Assembly (NCBI GenBank): GCA_050084515.1
Contig: CM114271.1
Location: forward strand, 40,920,001-40,984,000
Length of the DNA stretch: 64,000 nucleotides
Direction of reading: 5' to 3'
Source of the DNA: Blasia pusilla
Lineage: Eukaryota; Marchantiophyta; Marchantiopsida; Blasiales
Position 1 is the first letter of the stretch. The number at the start of each line of letters is the position of its first letter. A model generated the notes under the pieces. The model saw nothing but the letters and a program-made list of their open reading frames with translations. It searched no databases and was not told the origin of the DNA. The translations under genes were made by a program, and so were the position numbers. This document shows positions 12,960-24,102 of the stretch, one piece after another.

Positions 12960-13560
12960 CCCAATACATCCTTCCTATTCCATTGCCACTGTGGATATCT
13001 TAGGTGGCGATGATCTCCATTTTTGCCTCTCGATCTGATGCAATTTGCTTTGCTCTCTCCACCATTGGCCTACACATTCTGTTTCTCTTCACCCCAGTTC
13101 TAGACTCAAACAGAAATAGTGGATTGAGATCATCCACCTTCTCCGGGTACATGTTGACATCAATCTTGGGTTGAATACAAAATACGAAGGTCTCTGTAAT
13201 GCAAACATGCTGTGAACTTCCTCTGTCTACGAGTCTGAAACCGGCACTTGTAAGATTGTCCACTTCGTCTTGAGTGCAATTCGTACCTGCGGCGCTGGGC
13301 CAAATCATGGGGATATTCCCCGGAGCTCCAATGGCAGCCGGATAAGACTTCCAAAAAGTGCAAGATTCATTTGGACAGAATAAGTACTTCAATTGATCCC
13401 CGTTCCTCGTGAAACGATCAAAGGTTTTGAGTCCCCAAAATCCAGGCAATGGTCATCCAATCCTTGTACAGTTCTTATTTAGGAAAGTGCCGCATGCTCT
13501 CCTAATGCCATCAGATCCTGCCCTGCAAGTGGGTCCAGTATTCTGGCAGGAGAGAGGAAG
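12960..13560 (-). pseudogene. Cysteine-rich protein fragment of unknown family
   Basis: A minus-strand open segment of about 190 codons with one internal stop (near 13,450) and further coding-like sequence upstream to about 13,555. Visible features are paired cysteines (LFCPNESCTFW), an NCTQDEVDNLTSAGF segment and CITETFVFCIQPK. The spaced cysteines and N-x-S/T sites suggest a secreted or extracellular protein. I do not recognise the family. It sits between AG-rich repeats inside the inserted block, so it could be a host gene fragment captured by a mobile element or a remnant of an older insertion. Confidence 0.35.
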
Positions 13561-13710
13561 AGAGGAGAGGAAGAGAGGAAGAGAGGAGAGTCTCTCTTAA
13601 AAAAAAAGGGTCAAATCCGCCTCCTCTCTTCAAAACTTTTGGACATATTTGAAATTTTTGTTTGCTTTCAAATTCATGAAATCTTTAGAAGAGAATAGGT
13701 AGTGGTCCAC

Positions 13711-13936
13711 ATTCGGGCCTAAAGAAACCTCCTTTTTCTAGAGGGCGAAAAACAAGTAGACATCATAAGACCATTACAAACATTTTTCCATCACTCTCCA
13801 TGTGAGCCTTAGTTTCTTCACATTGCCTGTCTCAGTCTACAGTAAGCTGTGCCCAAGGGTATTTTTGTTGGAGGACCATTGGCAAATAATTTGACCAGAA
13901 GTAGCAATCTCATCTCAATGAAAGGTTCAAATAAAG
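13711..13936 (+). mobile_element. MITE-like repeat, left copy
   Basis: About 226 bp nearly identical, in the same orientation, to 32,055-32,279. It ends GGTTCAAATAAAG; the other copy shows the matching terminus CTTTATTTGAACC, giving 13-bp terminal inverted repeats. In this left copy the 5' terminus is eroded. No coding capacity. It abuts the left end of the giant inverted repeat with almost no gap. Confidence 0.6.
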
Positions 13937-14284
13937 ACCAACTTTGTGAAATATGAACACAGCATACAAGAATTGAACCAAAAGATTGTTAGCTGTATGG
14001 AGTAGAGAGAAACTGATGTCCCTTCATTCAGATCCTAAATCTGATAAATCGAGATGCTGCATCCCTCCCAACCAGTAGGAATTTTACAGGTTCCAACTCT
14101 TGCAATCCGTCGGAATCAGATGGCTTGCACCCCTTGCAAGCAAACTCACCATAACAAAGGAAAGATTTTTGGAAGTGATTCCATTCCACCCTGCACCCAC
14201 GAAAATTCAACTGTTTGGGAATCCGAAATGGCAATCCGACAGGTTAAAGGAATCCAACATGTCTTAGAGAAGAAAATAAGCCTA

Positions 14285-15345
14285 AGAGTGGTTTGAAGAT
14301 ACTAGGGGAACGAGCCAAAAGTGAAGAAGCCCGCCACAATGCCTTAGAATTTGGTCTACCAAGGAAAGAGTCCGACCACTCAAGCAGCCAAATTGTAAGA
14401 ATCCGACAGTTTGCCTGGAAATGGTTGAAAAGTTGCAGTGGTCAAAAAGTGAAAAGTTGCAACCCGTCGGAATCACACGGGTTGCAAAATAAACATTCTG
14501 AGTAGCTAGACGAACACAATCCACAAGTCCAAAAAATTTTTCAGCAAACTTTTACAAACACCATTATCGGTTGAAAAAATCTCGTCCTTTATTACCTCCG
14601 AAGGAACCTTGGAAATGTACATTTGATCCAGTCTATGATTTCTTCAGCCTCGTCATCTACAAATTTACTCCTAACTCTCCTGGGTTCCTGTACAAAAGGA
14701 ATGTCCTGGGATACAAGTGGCTCCTCTCGCCGATTGGGGATAGAAAATGTTGGCAAATTCGAGAGCCTTGGCCCCCCCCTAGGTACACCATAACGGTCCC
14801 ATGTAACCTGATTTGAGTCCCACCCCCTTCCTTGGCAGTAAATCTTGTACGTTCTGCAATGTGACACCCATCCAGTATCAATATGTGCTCCGTCCTTGGA
14901 AATACCATGATGACAATCCCACAAGTAGTAGGAATCCAACACGTCTGAGAGAAGAGAAGAAGCCTACGCATTGTTTGACGATACTAGGGGAAGGTGCCAA
15001 AGTGAAGAAGCCCGGCAGAATGCCTCTTAAGTTGGTTCAATAGGGAAAGAGTCCGATCACTCACGCAGCCAACCAGTCGGAATCCGACAGGTTTCCTGGA
15101 AGTGGTTAAAAAGGTGCAGTGGTCAAAAAGTGAAAAGTTGCAAGCCGTGGAAATCCGACGGGTTGCAAAATAGAAGTCCTTGGAGTACATAGACGATCAC
15201 ATTCGAAAAGACATAAAAGATATTCAACAAACTTTTAGAAACACCACCATCGTTCGAAAAAATCTTATCCTTTATTACATCCGAAAGAAGCTCAGAACTG
15301 TACATTTCATTTATTCTATGAATTATTTTGCCCTCGTCATCAAAT
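14285..15345 (-). repeat. Tandem duplication near the outer end of the left arm
   Basis: The segment 14,285-14,660 recurs at about 14,972-15,345, same orientation, period about 687 bp. Shared landmarks are GATACTAGGGGAA, GTGAAGAAGCCC, GGTCAAAAAGTGAAAAGTTGCA and a block encoding a D-D-E-x-x-x-I-I segment on the minus strand. The same pair exists in the right arm (about 30,290-30,660 and 30,965-31,300), so the duplication predates the inverted arrangement. Confidence 0.7.
14592..14971 (-). pseudogene. 3' coding segment of the palindrome element, unknown family
   Basis: A minus-strand open segment conserved in the right arm at 30,657-31,071. Conserved peptides are SYYLWDCHHGISKDGAHID, SNQVTWDRYGVPRG, SQDIPFVQEPRRVRSKFVDD and an acidic/hydrophobic tail EAEEIIDWIKCTF. 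Conservation between two arms that differ at many positions supports real coding. It may be a separate gene or a last exon read after the methyltransferase-like gene. No family recognised. Confidence 0.45.
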
Positions 15346-15782
15346 AAATCCCTACTCCAAACGCTGCAGTCAAGCTGGGTCCTTGAGTTCTTTGAACTCA
15401 CTCGTCATCGTCCGAGAGCTCTTGCAAAATTACTTTCGGCATTGCCCTCCCAATTTTTGGAATCGTGGGAAGTGACGATGGTGTCACTACCAATGGTGGG
15501 TCTGCAACCGGAGCTCTCGGCTTCGAAGGAGAGTTGTACGCCCCAACTAGCGTGTCGTAATCTGCCTTTGCCTCCTTGCAAAGGTCAAACAGTTCCTGCC
15601 TTCCCTCGAGGCAGAGAATGTCCTTGCCACTCTGCCAGGCGCCTTTGATACTCGCCCCTGAAAGGCCCACTAAGTCGAACACCAAGTCACCCAGGCTTGA
15701 GCAGAGCTCGATGAGCGTTTGCATTAGGGCTGGCGACTTTTCCCTTCCTCCAAGTAGTGGGGTACCGTCTTGCATGAAAATT

Positions 15783-15798
15783 TTCGGGGGGGGGGGGA
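15783..15798. repeat. Poly-G run in the left arm
   Basis: A run of about 13 G residues interrupts the last exon of the methyltransferase-like gene, shortly before motif I. The right arm has a C-run at the corresponding place (about 29,852), so the homopolymer is an old part of the element, probably at an intron/exon edge, and its length varies. Confidence 0.6.
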
Positions 15799-16049
15799 GG
15801 GAGAATTGTATAAACTATCTAAGCTGTACCCATCGGAGCATGGATCCACAGGATCCTCGATCTTAAACACCTGGAAGTTATGCTCGGGCCGAACGAAGCA
15901 GTAAACATAGGAGTGGTCCATATGTAAAGAAGCACGTTGGAAACAATGTCAACAACTTGGCCACTAGTCTACTCTCAGTATGGTGACATAATGTGCAACA
16001 CGTCACCAAATAACTTTGCTTAACCCCAGAGAACTTCTTTATAATACTA

Positions 16050-16260
16050 ACATTGGAGCAACCTGTCGGAGCTAGACGGGTTGTTTTTGTCCATGACCAA
16101 CCCGTCGGAAGGCGACAGGTTGCTGGCTTAGAGCAGCCCATGCTTGGCTGAGAGAAACCCGTCGCTTTCCGACGGGTTTCTCTCAGCCAAGCAACCTGTC
16201 GCCTTCCGACGGGTTGCTCACGGACAAAAACAATCCGTCGGAGAAATACAATGTGGAGAC
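16050..16260. repeat. Cluster of GCAACCCGTCGG palindromes in an intron
   Basis: Four or more copies of the element's 27-bp palindrome (arms GCAACCCGTCGGA, one central base) or close variants occur between 16,052 and 16,240, between the motif IV exon and the last exon. Several end in GAAACCCGTCG/CGACGGGTTTC, a variant with the outer bases changed on both sides, so the pairing is kept. Confidence 0.65.
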
Positions 16261-18359
16261 AGGAATAGAGCCTTACCCAAATTTGACTCGTTGCGGATCG
16301 GAGTGGGTACTTGTTCTTGATTATCCACAATTGCGCCGGCCTCCACTTTAGCAACCTCTTGACGCATTGGAGGTTGAAAAGCTCGTCCTCGCTCCCTCCA
16401 CTCAAAACTAAGAAACAACCCCTGTCACTGAGATAAGCATCTGCAAAGGAAAACAAGAGCGCGATCTGGTCATAAGAAAGGGGGACATTCCAGTCTAGGA
16501 CCCCGTCGGACGGATTCTCGTCCCACAAGCGCAACCCCGAGGGCAAATCACCGATCAAGAGATCCACCGCCACCTCTTCGACCACCCCATGGACCGTCCA
16601 GGGCCGTTTCGTTGAAGCTTCTGTCCCAGCGTTGTCAATTTCTCGATGGCGGGTGTCGATGCTTGGGAACTGAAACTTTTCAGCTCATCCAGTAGATTCG
16701 TGAAGTGAAGGATGACGCTTGTCTGGGTCGTTGTTTCTCTATGTCTTCCCAAGGATGATGGACTGTATTCCACATCGTGGTCTGCTCCTTGGGACAACCC
16801 TGGCGCCTCTCGCTTCCGCTTCTCTCGAGTCTGCGGTCGGCTTGTTGGGGTCTCTATGACCTCAGACTCTGGTGGGGTTTTTTTGCGGAGGACCTGGTCC
16901 GACCTTCTCTCCCCGCTCTCCCGGACGATTCGGCTCTGGCCTTGAATCTTCAGCCTCTCTTTGGGAAGACTCGGCCTTGGAATTCTTCGATCCCCTCGCC
17001 TTGGCTTTGAAACCCGTTGTAGATTTGTCTTTGGCTATGTGGACCTTGGAAGCCAACTCCGCTGTCTCGAGGGCTTGCTCTTCCGCATCTCCTTCGAAAA
17101 AGTCTTCAGGCTGCACAAAATTGGGGATGTCGTCCCGTCCTGCGGCCATTGCATCATAAAGCAGGCGTAGATCTTTCTCGGTTATGTCCTCAGGGTTGTT
17201 GAAGTCCAGCCAAATCGGGAAATTCTCCACCTCCCAATCGGACATGTTCTGAGCCATCTCCGTGTCGTACATGGAGAATGTCTCTCCATCAGGCGGAGAA
17301 GCCCATAATTTGCAGGCTGCCGGTATTTTTTTCCAGGTAACTGCATTCTTACAATGGACGAGGTACCTGAACACCATGCGTTGGGCAGCTCTTAGTCGAA
17401 TTGCATCGGCCGCCTGCTCTTGAAGATCTCGCTTCTTCTTTGCAAAATCCCTTTTTTTCCCCTCGATTTCTTCATCAAGGTCTGCCTGAGGGAGGATGCA
17501 ATCCTTGAACATCGTCTTGAAACCTGGGTTTTTTATGGGCTTGTCCCAGATGTCATCGAGCCAAAGTTCGAAATCATCAGCACTCTCCAGGTTTGCTTCC
17601 TCTGAAAGTGGCTCTATTCTTTTCAGCTCCGCATGGAGACCGTCGAGCATGGACTTCCCGATAAGCCGCAACGCGTCCCAGAACGACCATTCGCGGAGCC
17701 AGTGGGAGATCACTAGATCAAAGACACCCGAAGGATGGTGTGCCGCCCTCTTTTGGGCCTCTGTGCCCTCGAGACTGATTTTCATCACTCGTATTCTCCT
17801 AAATTCACTTATTCCAAACAAGGCAAATCGATGCACGCGATCGAGAGACACTTTCTCCCCAATCCGACCTTGCGGATCTTCATCCCTTTTCCGCTAGCGC
17901 TTGATTATCGCCTTCAATTCCTTGTAGAAATCAGGACCAAGTTCGGGGTTGAGAATGGCGATGTTGCGCTGCATCTTGCTTGCCGTGTACTTCGTTGCTG
18001 CAGATATTGCAGCTTGGATGAATTTTGCACGCTCAGACACAGACACTTTCTCCCTCCGCTCCTGCTCCAATGCAACTCTCTTCTTGGCGGCCTGTATCCT
18101 CGACGAGCAAAGGATTGTGATGGCTGCATCTTGGGAAATAAATCTATTTGCCCAAGTCTTCTTTTTGATTTGTGCACCCTTTGCCAGCATCTCATTTACA
18201 AGGGCGTCGCCCAAGAACCCCTTGTACTCTGACGGGTGCGTCGTTAGCACTTTCTTCACCCGATTGCAATCGTGGATACAGTGGTGGGTGACATTCCCCT
18301 CCGATACAATCCTGCACATCCAAACTCAATATAAGAAATTTTGTAAGGTACATGGGTTC

Positions 18360-19045
18360 TTGCAACCCGTCGGACTACGACAGGTCGTCACAGCTCAAGG
18401 TCGGATTGTAGCAACGAGCTAAATTTTGCAACCCATCGGAGTCCGACGGATTGCATTCAGATTTGTGATTGCCTCGTTTCAACTCGTTGGACTCCGACGG
18501 GTTGTTAGATAGTCCGTATCAAAAGTTAACATATCAACCCGTCAGAGTCCGACACGTTGCGCAATTTCAATGAAAGCTGCAATTTGACGCCAAAAATGTA
18601 GCTCCCAACTTCCGAACGCAACCTGTCGGACTTCGACGAGTTGCTTTCGGCCAAAAACATCAAAAAACCTCAAAAAACAGCTTTGAGTCAAGCAACCCGT
18701 CGGACTCCGACGAGTTGCTTTCTTCAAAAAACATCCAAAAAATGCGGCGAGTTGAGCAACTCGTCGGACTCCGACGAGTTGCTTTCTTCAATATACATCC
18801 AAAGAATCAATATACAGTCGAGCAACTTGTCGGACTCCGACGAGTTGCTTTGTGCCAAAAACATCCTAAACCTGTGGTCAGTCGAACAACTCGTCGGAGT
18901 CCGACGAGTTGCTTTCAGCCAAAAACATCCTAAACCAATGATCAGTCGAGCAACTCGTTGGAGTCCGACGAGTTGCTTTCCGGATGTTGCACCCCAGAAA
19001 CAGTGGCGACTCAAATAACTTGTCGGAGTCCGACGGTTAGCAGCA
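18360..19045. repeat. Palindrome array in the intron between exons 2 and 3 (left arm)
   Basis: About ten copies of the 27-bp palindrome, the last seven at spacings of roughly 65-75 bp with a similar spacer (CAAAAACATCC). They fill the intron whose donor is at about 19,050 and acceptor at about 18,318. Many have GCAACTCGTCGG with a matching CCGACGAGTTGC: both arms carry the same base change, which points to selection or gene conversion for pairing. The right-arm intron (26,835-27,358) carries the same kind of array. Confidence 0.75.
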
Positions 19046-20569
19046 AGAAGAAACTTACGTGTTCATGGCATGCATGGCCATCTCCACCGTCGCCATGTGA
19101 TGAGGGTATGGATGAAGCACCACTGCCTTCACGTAAAAATGTGCCTCCAAGGAGTTTGGGCGCTCCTCTGCAAACTTTGTCCACGCCATGAACCTGTGAT
19201 TTCCATCCCAGATGAAGAAATACAGGTTCCTCATCCAACTGAATTCCGTCCCCTCTATCGCCCTTCTGAATTCCTGATCTCTCATCCTCCAGAATGTGTC
19301 GAGCGATTCCAAGTCCTCCTCTGTAACCAGCGCTTGGGTTCCATGGTCATCGTAAGGCTGAACATAGAACGGAGGGAAGTCGGCGACGAGGATCGCCGCC
19401 CGATTGTTTGAGTTTCGCAATATCCTCATCAGACTGAATTTCGCGGACGTACTCCATTGTCCGCAATTGGCAGAGTGGAATTCTCGGGGCGTTATGGCCC
19501 TCCATCAATGCCATCTGCTTTAACACTTGTCACAATGGGGACAAGATCAATAAGCTACACTGAATTGCCAATGAATTGCAACATGGACCTTCACATAATT
19601 CAAAAAACACAGATCCTCTCTTACCCTCTCGAAGATTGGGTTGGTGTCTTGGCCAGCCAACTGCTCTGAGACAGCACTTGGCAAGTCCACTGGAAACTCG
19701 TCGATCCGATAGAGGTCGATTTCTTCCGTCGGGCTTAGAGACGAGGATGACCGCTCTCGTGCTTCTTCAGCGATGTCCACCATCTCCACGCTGGCGGTCC
19801 TCATGACCTCATCGTCCGTGACTTGAACTTCGGCCGTTTCCGCTATATTGATTGTGTCCCCGGACTTCATCGGGGACATTTCCCGCATCTCAACACTTTC
19901 GGTTGGACGGGCAGGGCTTTCTTCAATGGCTATTGCTTTTTGCCTCCGAGCTTTAGCCAATTCAGCTCTCCTCACCGCCGCGTCTAGACGCTTCTTTTCT
20001 CGCTTTTTGTCGGCGACCCTTTTCTTCAAGGCCTGCGACGCCTCAGCCTCTGCGTTCTGTTTATCGAGCGCCTCCTGTATACGTTTTGCAAGAAGCTCCT
20101 TCTTGTGCATCTCCGCTTCCCTTTCCCGCTCCTCAATTTCTTGCTGCCTTATCTCATTGGCCGAACGAGGCCCTGGAGATGGTGACGCATGAGTCCTCAT
20201 GGACTTGGGAGTGAAGCTCCCAGTCTTGTTTGCTTGAGATTTTTCCTCGTCATTTTTCCCGAAAATGCCTCCACCTATGTGCACGATGAATCGCTTGATG
20301 ATTCGCCTTGCTGATGTCGAGATGAGTCGCCTTGATGGGTAGCTCCAATTGTCTCTCGATCGTTCGCTTGTATCGTCTAGCGATGAGTCGCCGTGTAAAG
20401 CGCCCCTTGGTATCTAGTCAGCTGCTATGCGGGAGAGCAATCAAGATCGCGAAATGAAAAACCGGAAATGAGCGATTTCTCCCCTATTTTCTTCTTTTCG
20501 AGCTGTTGGGCTGACCGTTTGGTCGCATCGTCATTCCGACGGCAACGTGCCGGCCGTTATAGAAGTCTG

Positions 20570-21300
20570 GACGTGAGAAACAACAACCCGACAGCTTCGA
20601 GGGGTTGCACGCTTCCCGAGGGTTCAAGGCATCCGTCCTCGTGGAAACCCGTCGAGTCCGGCAGTTGCGGCGCGCGCCTGGGAAGAGAACGCCGTCCTGG
20701 GAAGAGAACGCGGTTGAGCGCCTCCGCCGCCCTCGGACAAGCAACCGTCGGTACCGAACCTCGGCCCGAGACCGTTGAGCGCCTCCGCCCGACATCTCGG
20801 ACAAGAACGCGAGGTACCCGCGCAACCCGTCGGAGACCGTTGGGTTGCACGCTTCCCTCGTCAAGGGATAACAACGCGGGCTTCCCACGCAACTCTTCGG
20901 AGGCCGACAGGTTGCACGCTTGCTTCATGTAAGCGAAACAAGGCGAGGCCCTTGCGCAACCCGTCTGAGGGCGACGGGTTGCACACCTCGCCGTCTTTGG
21001 GCAAGAAGGTGCGGCACCCGCGGAACTCGTCGGAAACAGACGGTTTGCATGCTTCCTTCATGTAAGTGTTACACCATGAGATAATTGGGCAACCTGTCTG
21101 ATGCCGACGGGTATGTATCCGTGCAACTCGTGGGAGAGCGACGGGTTGCCAACTTCGTTCATGTTTGCGTTACAAGGTAAGGCAGAAGCGTGCAACCCGT
21201 CCGAAGCCGATGGGTTGCACGCTTCGCTGAGCTTGGGTTAATAGTTGAGTTACCAGGGCAACCCGTCGGTTGTCGACAGGTTGCACGCTTTCCTATCCCT
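20570..21300. repeat. Palindrome satellite in the divergent promoter region (left arm)
   Basis: Copies of the palindrome occur about every 66 bp (for example near 20,821, 20,887, 20,953, 21,019, 21,088, 21,189 and 21,258). They lie between the outward methyltransferase-like gene (start about 20,284) and the inward transposase-like gene (start about 21,729). Spacers share GCACGCTTCCTTCATGTAAG-like sequence. The placement would suit protein-binding sites or an origin of small RNAs; neither is shown. Confidence 0.75.
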
Positions 21301-21728
21301 CTGGAAACAATGCGACAACGTATTGTTCCGAGGAAACCCATTGCAATCCAACGGGTCACAAGATGTACCCTGAGTTGGACAATCCCGCAAAAACAAGCGA
21401 TATCTTGTGTTTGATGCTAGCAAAATCGCCTCAAAAGATCTTCGGTCGGCAAGAAGGGGGTATCAACCCAACGGACTCCGACGGGTTCCAACAAAATGAA
21501 GTGTGCTTCGCAACCCACGTCTCTGCTTCCCCAATCCTGTAACACACCTGAGTCCGACATGTTGCAACAGAATTGAATCCATTGTGTCAGACAATTTCAC
21601 CTACCAAACTTCATCTTGTCAGTCAAATTCTGTCAGGAGAATCTGAGTTCCTATTCACTATAAATTAAACATTCTCATTCTCATTCTGAGTCTCCTCCCG
21701 TTAGAATCTTCTGGGAATGGATAATTAG

Positions 21729-23326
21729 GTGAAGCTCACTTGTGGCAGTCATCTAGCGGCCCTTCCTCAATCAGAAATCGTTCGACCGCAAGCTCTTGAG
21801 TCTTTCATAGCAGTGGATGAAAATTTTCTCTCTGTTCGATTTCTTCTCCAAATTGGAACCATCTTTGTATCCAAGGACGTTAGGATGGACGGTATGGAGG
21901 ACATAATAGGTGAGACAGTGATTGCAGACCGTAAAGTATGGAATCTCGTATCTTTAGCAAATGGTCAATACAGAGTTTACGGCTTGCCCTTGAATTTGTC
22001 TGTTTCCCAAGTAGACGGTCAAGAATTTCCTATTGCATCGAGCTCTACATTTGCAACTCCTAGCACAGTAGATCCGGCTTCGACTCTAACTTCATACGCT
22101 ATTATCAACCTCAGTGGATCTGTCGGACACCAACCGGGCCCTCTGTCCGACTACTCGTTCCTCTTGCGAGTATCAAGCAATAGTTTGCTATCGTCTCTGG
22201 CCTTGAAAATGTTCAAGCACATTCTTGTCGACGAGCTGCCGCCTACGTACGATGGAAATTGCATTTTTGAGTTGCCTCCACTTGCTGCTCCTGCTCAAAA
22301 GAAAGATGGAGGACGCCTGAAGGGTATGGACAGAAAGTCTAATTGTCATCGATGGTGTAGGCTTCAACGGACTAGTGCTTCAATTCTAGATGGTCCTTGG
22401 ATTGTCTCCCGCCGCCAATGCGTTGGAGCCTCGGAGTGTAGAAGTCCAGCATGACCGTATCTAGAGCGCAACGGGCGAGTCAATACGTCGCAATTCCCCC
22501 CCAAGAATGCACAAACTCCATACGAGGTTGGTGCCACCATACCGCCGGGAGGCCATCGATGTCCTCATTGTCAGGCATCGCCCTTCTACGTTGGAGCGTG
22601 TCCTGCATACATAGTTTTCATTATCCACAACTTGGGCTCCACATCAGAGTACACAAGGCTGGCAGTTCATGTTGGCTCCCACACTCATCCTGTGACTGAT
22701 GCAATTCAGAGACACATCAAGGAGGATGTGGCAAAGAAAGTTGCCGAGGTCTACAGAAACTCTCCGGGTTCAAATCCCGGAGTGATCAAGCTCACAACAG
22801 CATCACAAATTTGTGAACAATTGCTTGGAATCCCTGGATAGGGTGAGATCACGGCGGCTGAGGAGAAACAACTATGGGAAAATCTCGCATTTCTCGCTGA
22901 TCCTGAATGCTTCCGAATTTGCTGCGTCAGATACGGGTTCTAGATGGAAAGACGGCCGAAATGGATGCCATCGCCAGAATCAAGGCCAACTCCAGATTTC
23001 CATTCATTCAAAGATGGCAGTTCATGGGCCAAGGAGGCGAGGGATCCAGGGCCGATGTCTTCAAAATGTCAACCACAGGTCCGTCGAGTGGCCTCGATCT
23101 TATAGATCGAATGAGGGAAGGGGAAGATCTTTACGGCAGCTGGATAAGCTTTGATATTTGCTACAGAGTGTTGAACGGATGGTTGAAAATGGGTACTCAC
23201 GTTTATGACCATGTGGAGAAGGGACTCAAAACTATATTTGTCTGGAGTGGTGGCACCGACCTCATATGGAGTTTTTGCATTCTTGGAGGGGAATTGCAAC
23301 GTGTTGACCCGCTCGTTGCGCTCTAG
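21729..23326 (+). pseudogene. Large transposase-like protein, N-terminal and middle parts
   Basis: The inward-reading gene of the left arm, continuing through the loop. It opens with a KLTCGSHLAALPQSEIV segment, then a domain ending ELPPLAAPAQKKDGG. After a frameshift (about 22,345) come a CxxC-type segment, TRLAVHVGSHTHPV (about 22,650) and, after another break near 22,940, FMGQGGEGSRADVFKMST, SSGLDLIDRM and GTHVYDHVEKG. The HVGSHxHPV and VFKMST..SGxDLxxRM motifs recall large uncharacterised transposase-like proteins that recur in non-seed plant genomes. That is recognition from memory, not a search. The C-terminal half is missing because the sequence runs into the inverted right arm at about 23,249. 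No catalytic triad could be assigned. Confidence 0.5.
22541..23248 (+). other. Unique loop of the giant inverted repeat (708 bp)
   Basis: The only part of the element present once. It is coding on the plus strand (middle of the transposase-like protein) and continues the left-arm gene, not the right-arm one. The left copy is therefore simply longer than the right copy at its inner end. This favours two element copies joined head to head (or an inverted duplication with deletion) over a classical transposon with long terminal inverted repeats. Confidence 0.7.
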
Positions 23327-24102
23327 ATACGAGCATGCTGGACTTCTACACTCCAAGGCTCCAACGCATTGGCGGCGGGAGACAATCCAAGGACCATTTG
23401 GAATTGAAGCACTAGTCGGTTGAAGCCTGCACCATCGATGACGATCAAATTTCTGTCCAAACCCTTCAAGCATCCTCCATCTTTCTTTTGAGCAGGAGCA
23501 GCAAGTGGAGGCAACTCAAAAATGCAATTACCATCGTACGTGGGCGATAGCTCATCGGCAAGAATGTGCTTGACCATTTTCAAGGCCAGAGACGATAGCA
23601 AACTATTGCGTGATATTCGCAAGAGGAACGAGTAGGCGGACAGAGGGCCCGGTTGGTGTCCGACAGATCCACTGAGGTTGACGACATCCGGAATATCTTC
23701 AGGAAGTACAACATTGTTACCAACGTGTGAAGTTGGAGTCGATGTCGTTTCTACTGAGCTAAGAGTTGCAAACGTAGAGCTCGGTGCAGTATGAAATTCT
23801 CGACCGTCTACTTGGGAAACTGAGGAATTTAAAGGCAAGCCGTAAACTCTGTATTGACCATTTGCAAGAGGTAGGAGATTCCATACTTTACGGTCTGCAA
23901 TCACTGGCTCAATTGTCTTACCTATTATGTCCTCCGTACCGTCCACCCTAACATCCTTGGACACAAAGATGGTTCCAATTTGGAGAAGAAATCGAACTGA
24001 GAGAAAATTTTCATCCACTGGTATGAAAGACTCACGAGCTTGCGGTCAAACGATTTTTGATTGAGGAAGGGCCGCTAGATGACTGCCACAAGTGAGCTTC
24101 AT
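23255..24102 (-). pseudogene. Transposase-like protein, N-terminal part, right-arm copy
   Basis: Starts with ATG at 24,102 (MKLTCGSHLAALPQS), the counterpart of the plus-strand gene at 21,729. A stop near 24,045 lies where the left copy has an open codon; the frame is then open to 23,323 (VDENFLSVRFLLQIG, LIVIDGAGFNRLVLQ). It is cut off at the loop boundary, so only about 280 codons remain. The left arm lacks the ATG here (GTG), and this copy supports the true start. Confidence 0.5.

Larger units (their letters stand above)
15398..20284 (-). pseudogene. ParB-like/permuted amino-methyltransferase-like protein, left-arm copy
   Basis: A multi-exon gene of the palindrome element. Exon 1 (20,284 to about 19,625, donor GTAAGA) encodes a Lys/Arg/Glu-rich coiled coil. 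Exon 2 (to about 19,050, donor GTAAGT) carries a ParB/sulfiredoxin-like segment with FIWDGNHRFMAW. Exon 3 (about 18,315 to 16,860) is a long helical region. Then follow VDLLIGDLPSGL with GCFLVLSG (16,585-16,270), resembling methyltransferase motifs IV and V, and finally an exon ending at 15,398 with LVFDLVGLSGASIKGAW, matching the motif I loop (D-x-F-x-G-x-G). Motif IV before motif I is the permuted order of many prokaryotic adenine-N6/cytosine-N4 enzymes. The usual [DNS]PP[YFW] tetrapeptide is DLPS here, so activity is doubtful. Breaks include a TAG at about 17,894 (CAG in the other arm) and frameshifts near 19,400 and in exon 4. ParB-methyltransferase pairs are known from phages. Confidence 0.6.
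13934..22540 (+). repeat. Giant inverted repeat, left arm (~8.6 kb)
   Basis: This is the reverse complement of 23,249-31,686, with divergence spread along its length. Matching landmarks include the outer end AAGACCAACTTTGTGAAA (13,934 and 31,686), CTTCACTTTGG blocks (about 15,000 and 30,655), GCTAGCAAAATCG (about 21,417 and 24,480) and the inner GGTGCCACCA (22,530 and 23,250). Each arm carries an outward-reading gene and an inward-reading gene. Over about 143 aligned residues of the outward gene the two arms are about 82% identical, mostly conservative changes. The arms are therefore old relative to each other and not a recent duplication or an assembly echo. Confidence 0.88.

Noticed and set aside
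18360-19045. CRISPR-like array
   Set aside because: The repeats are palindromic, variable and in introns of a plant element; spacers are similar to one another and no cas genes exist here.
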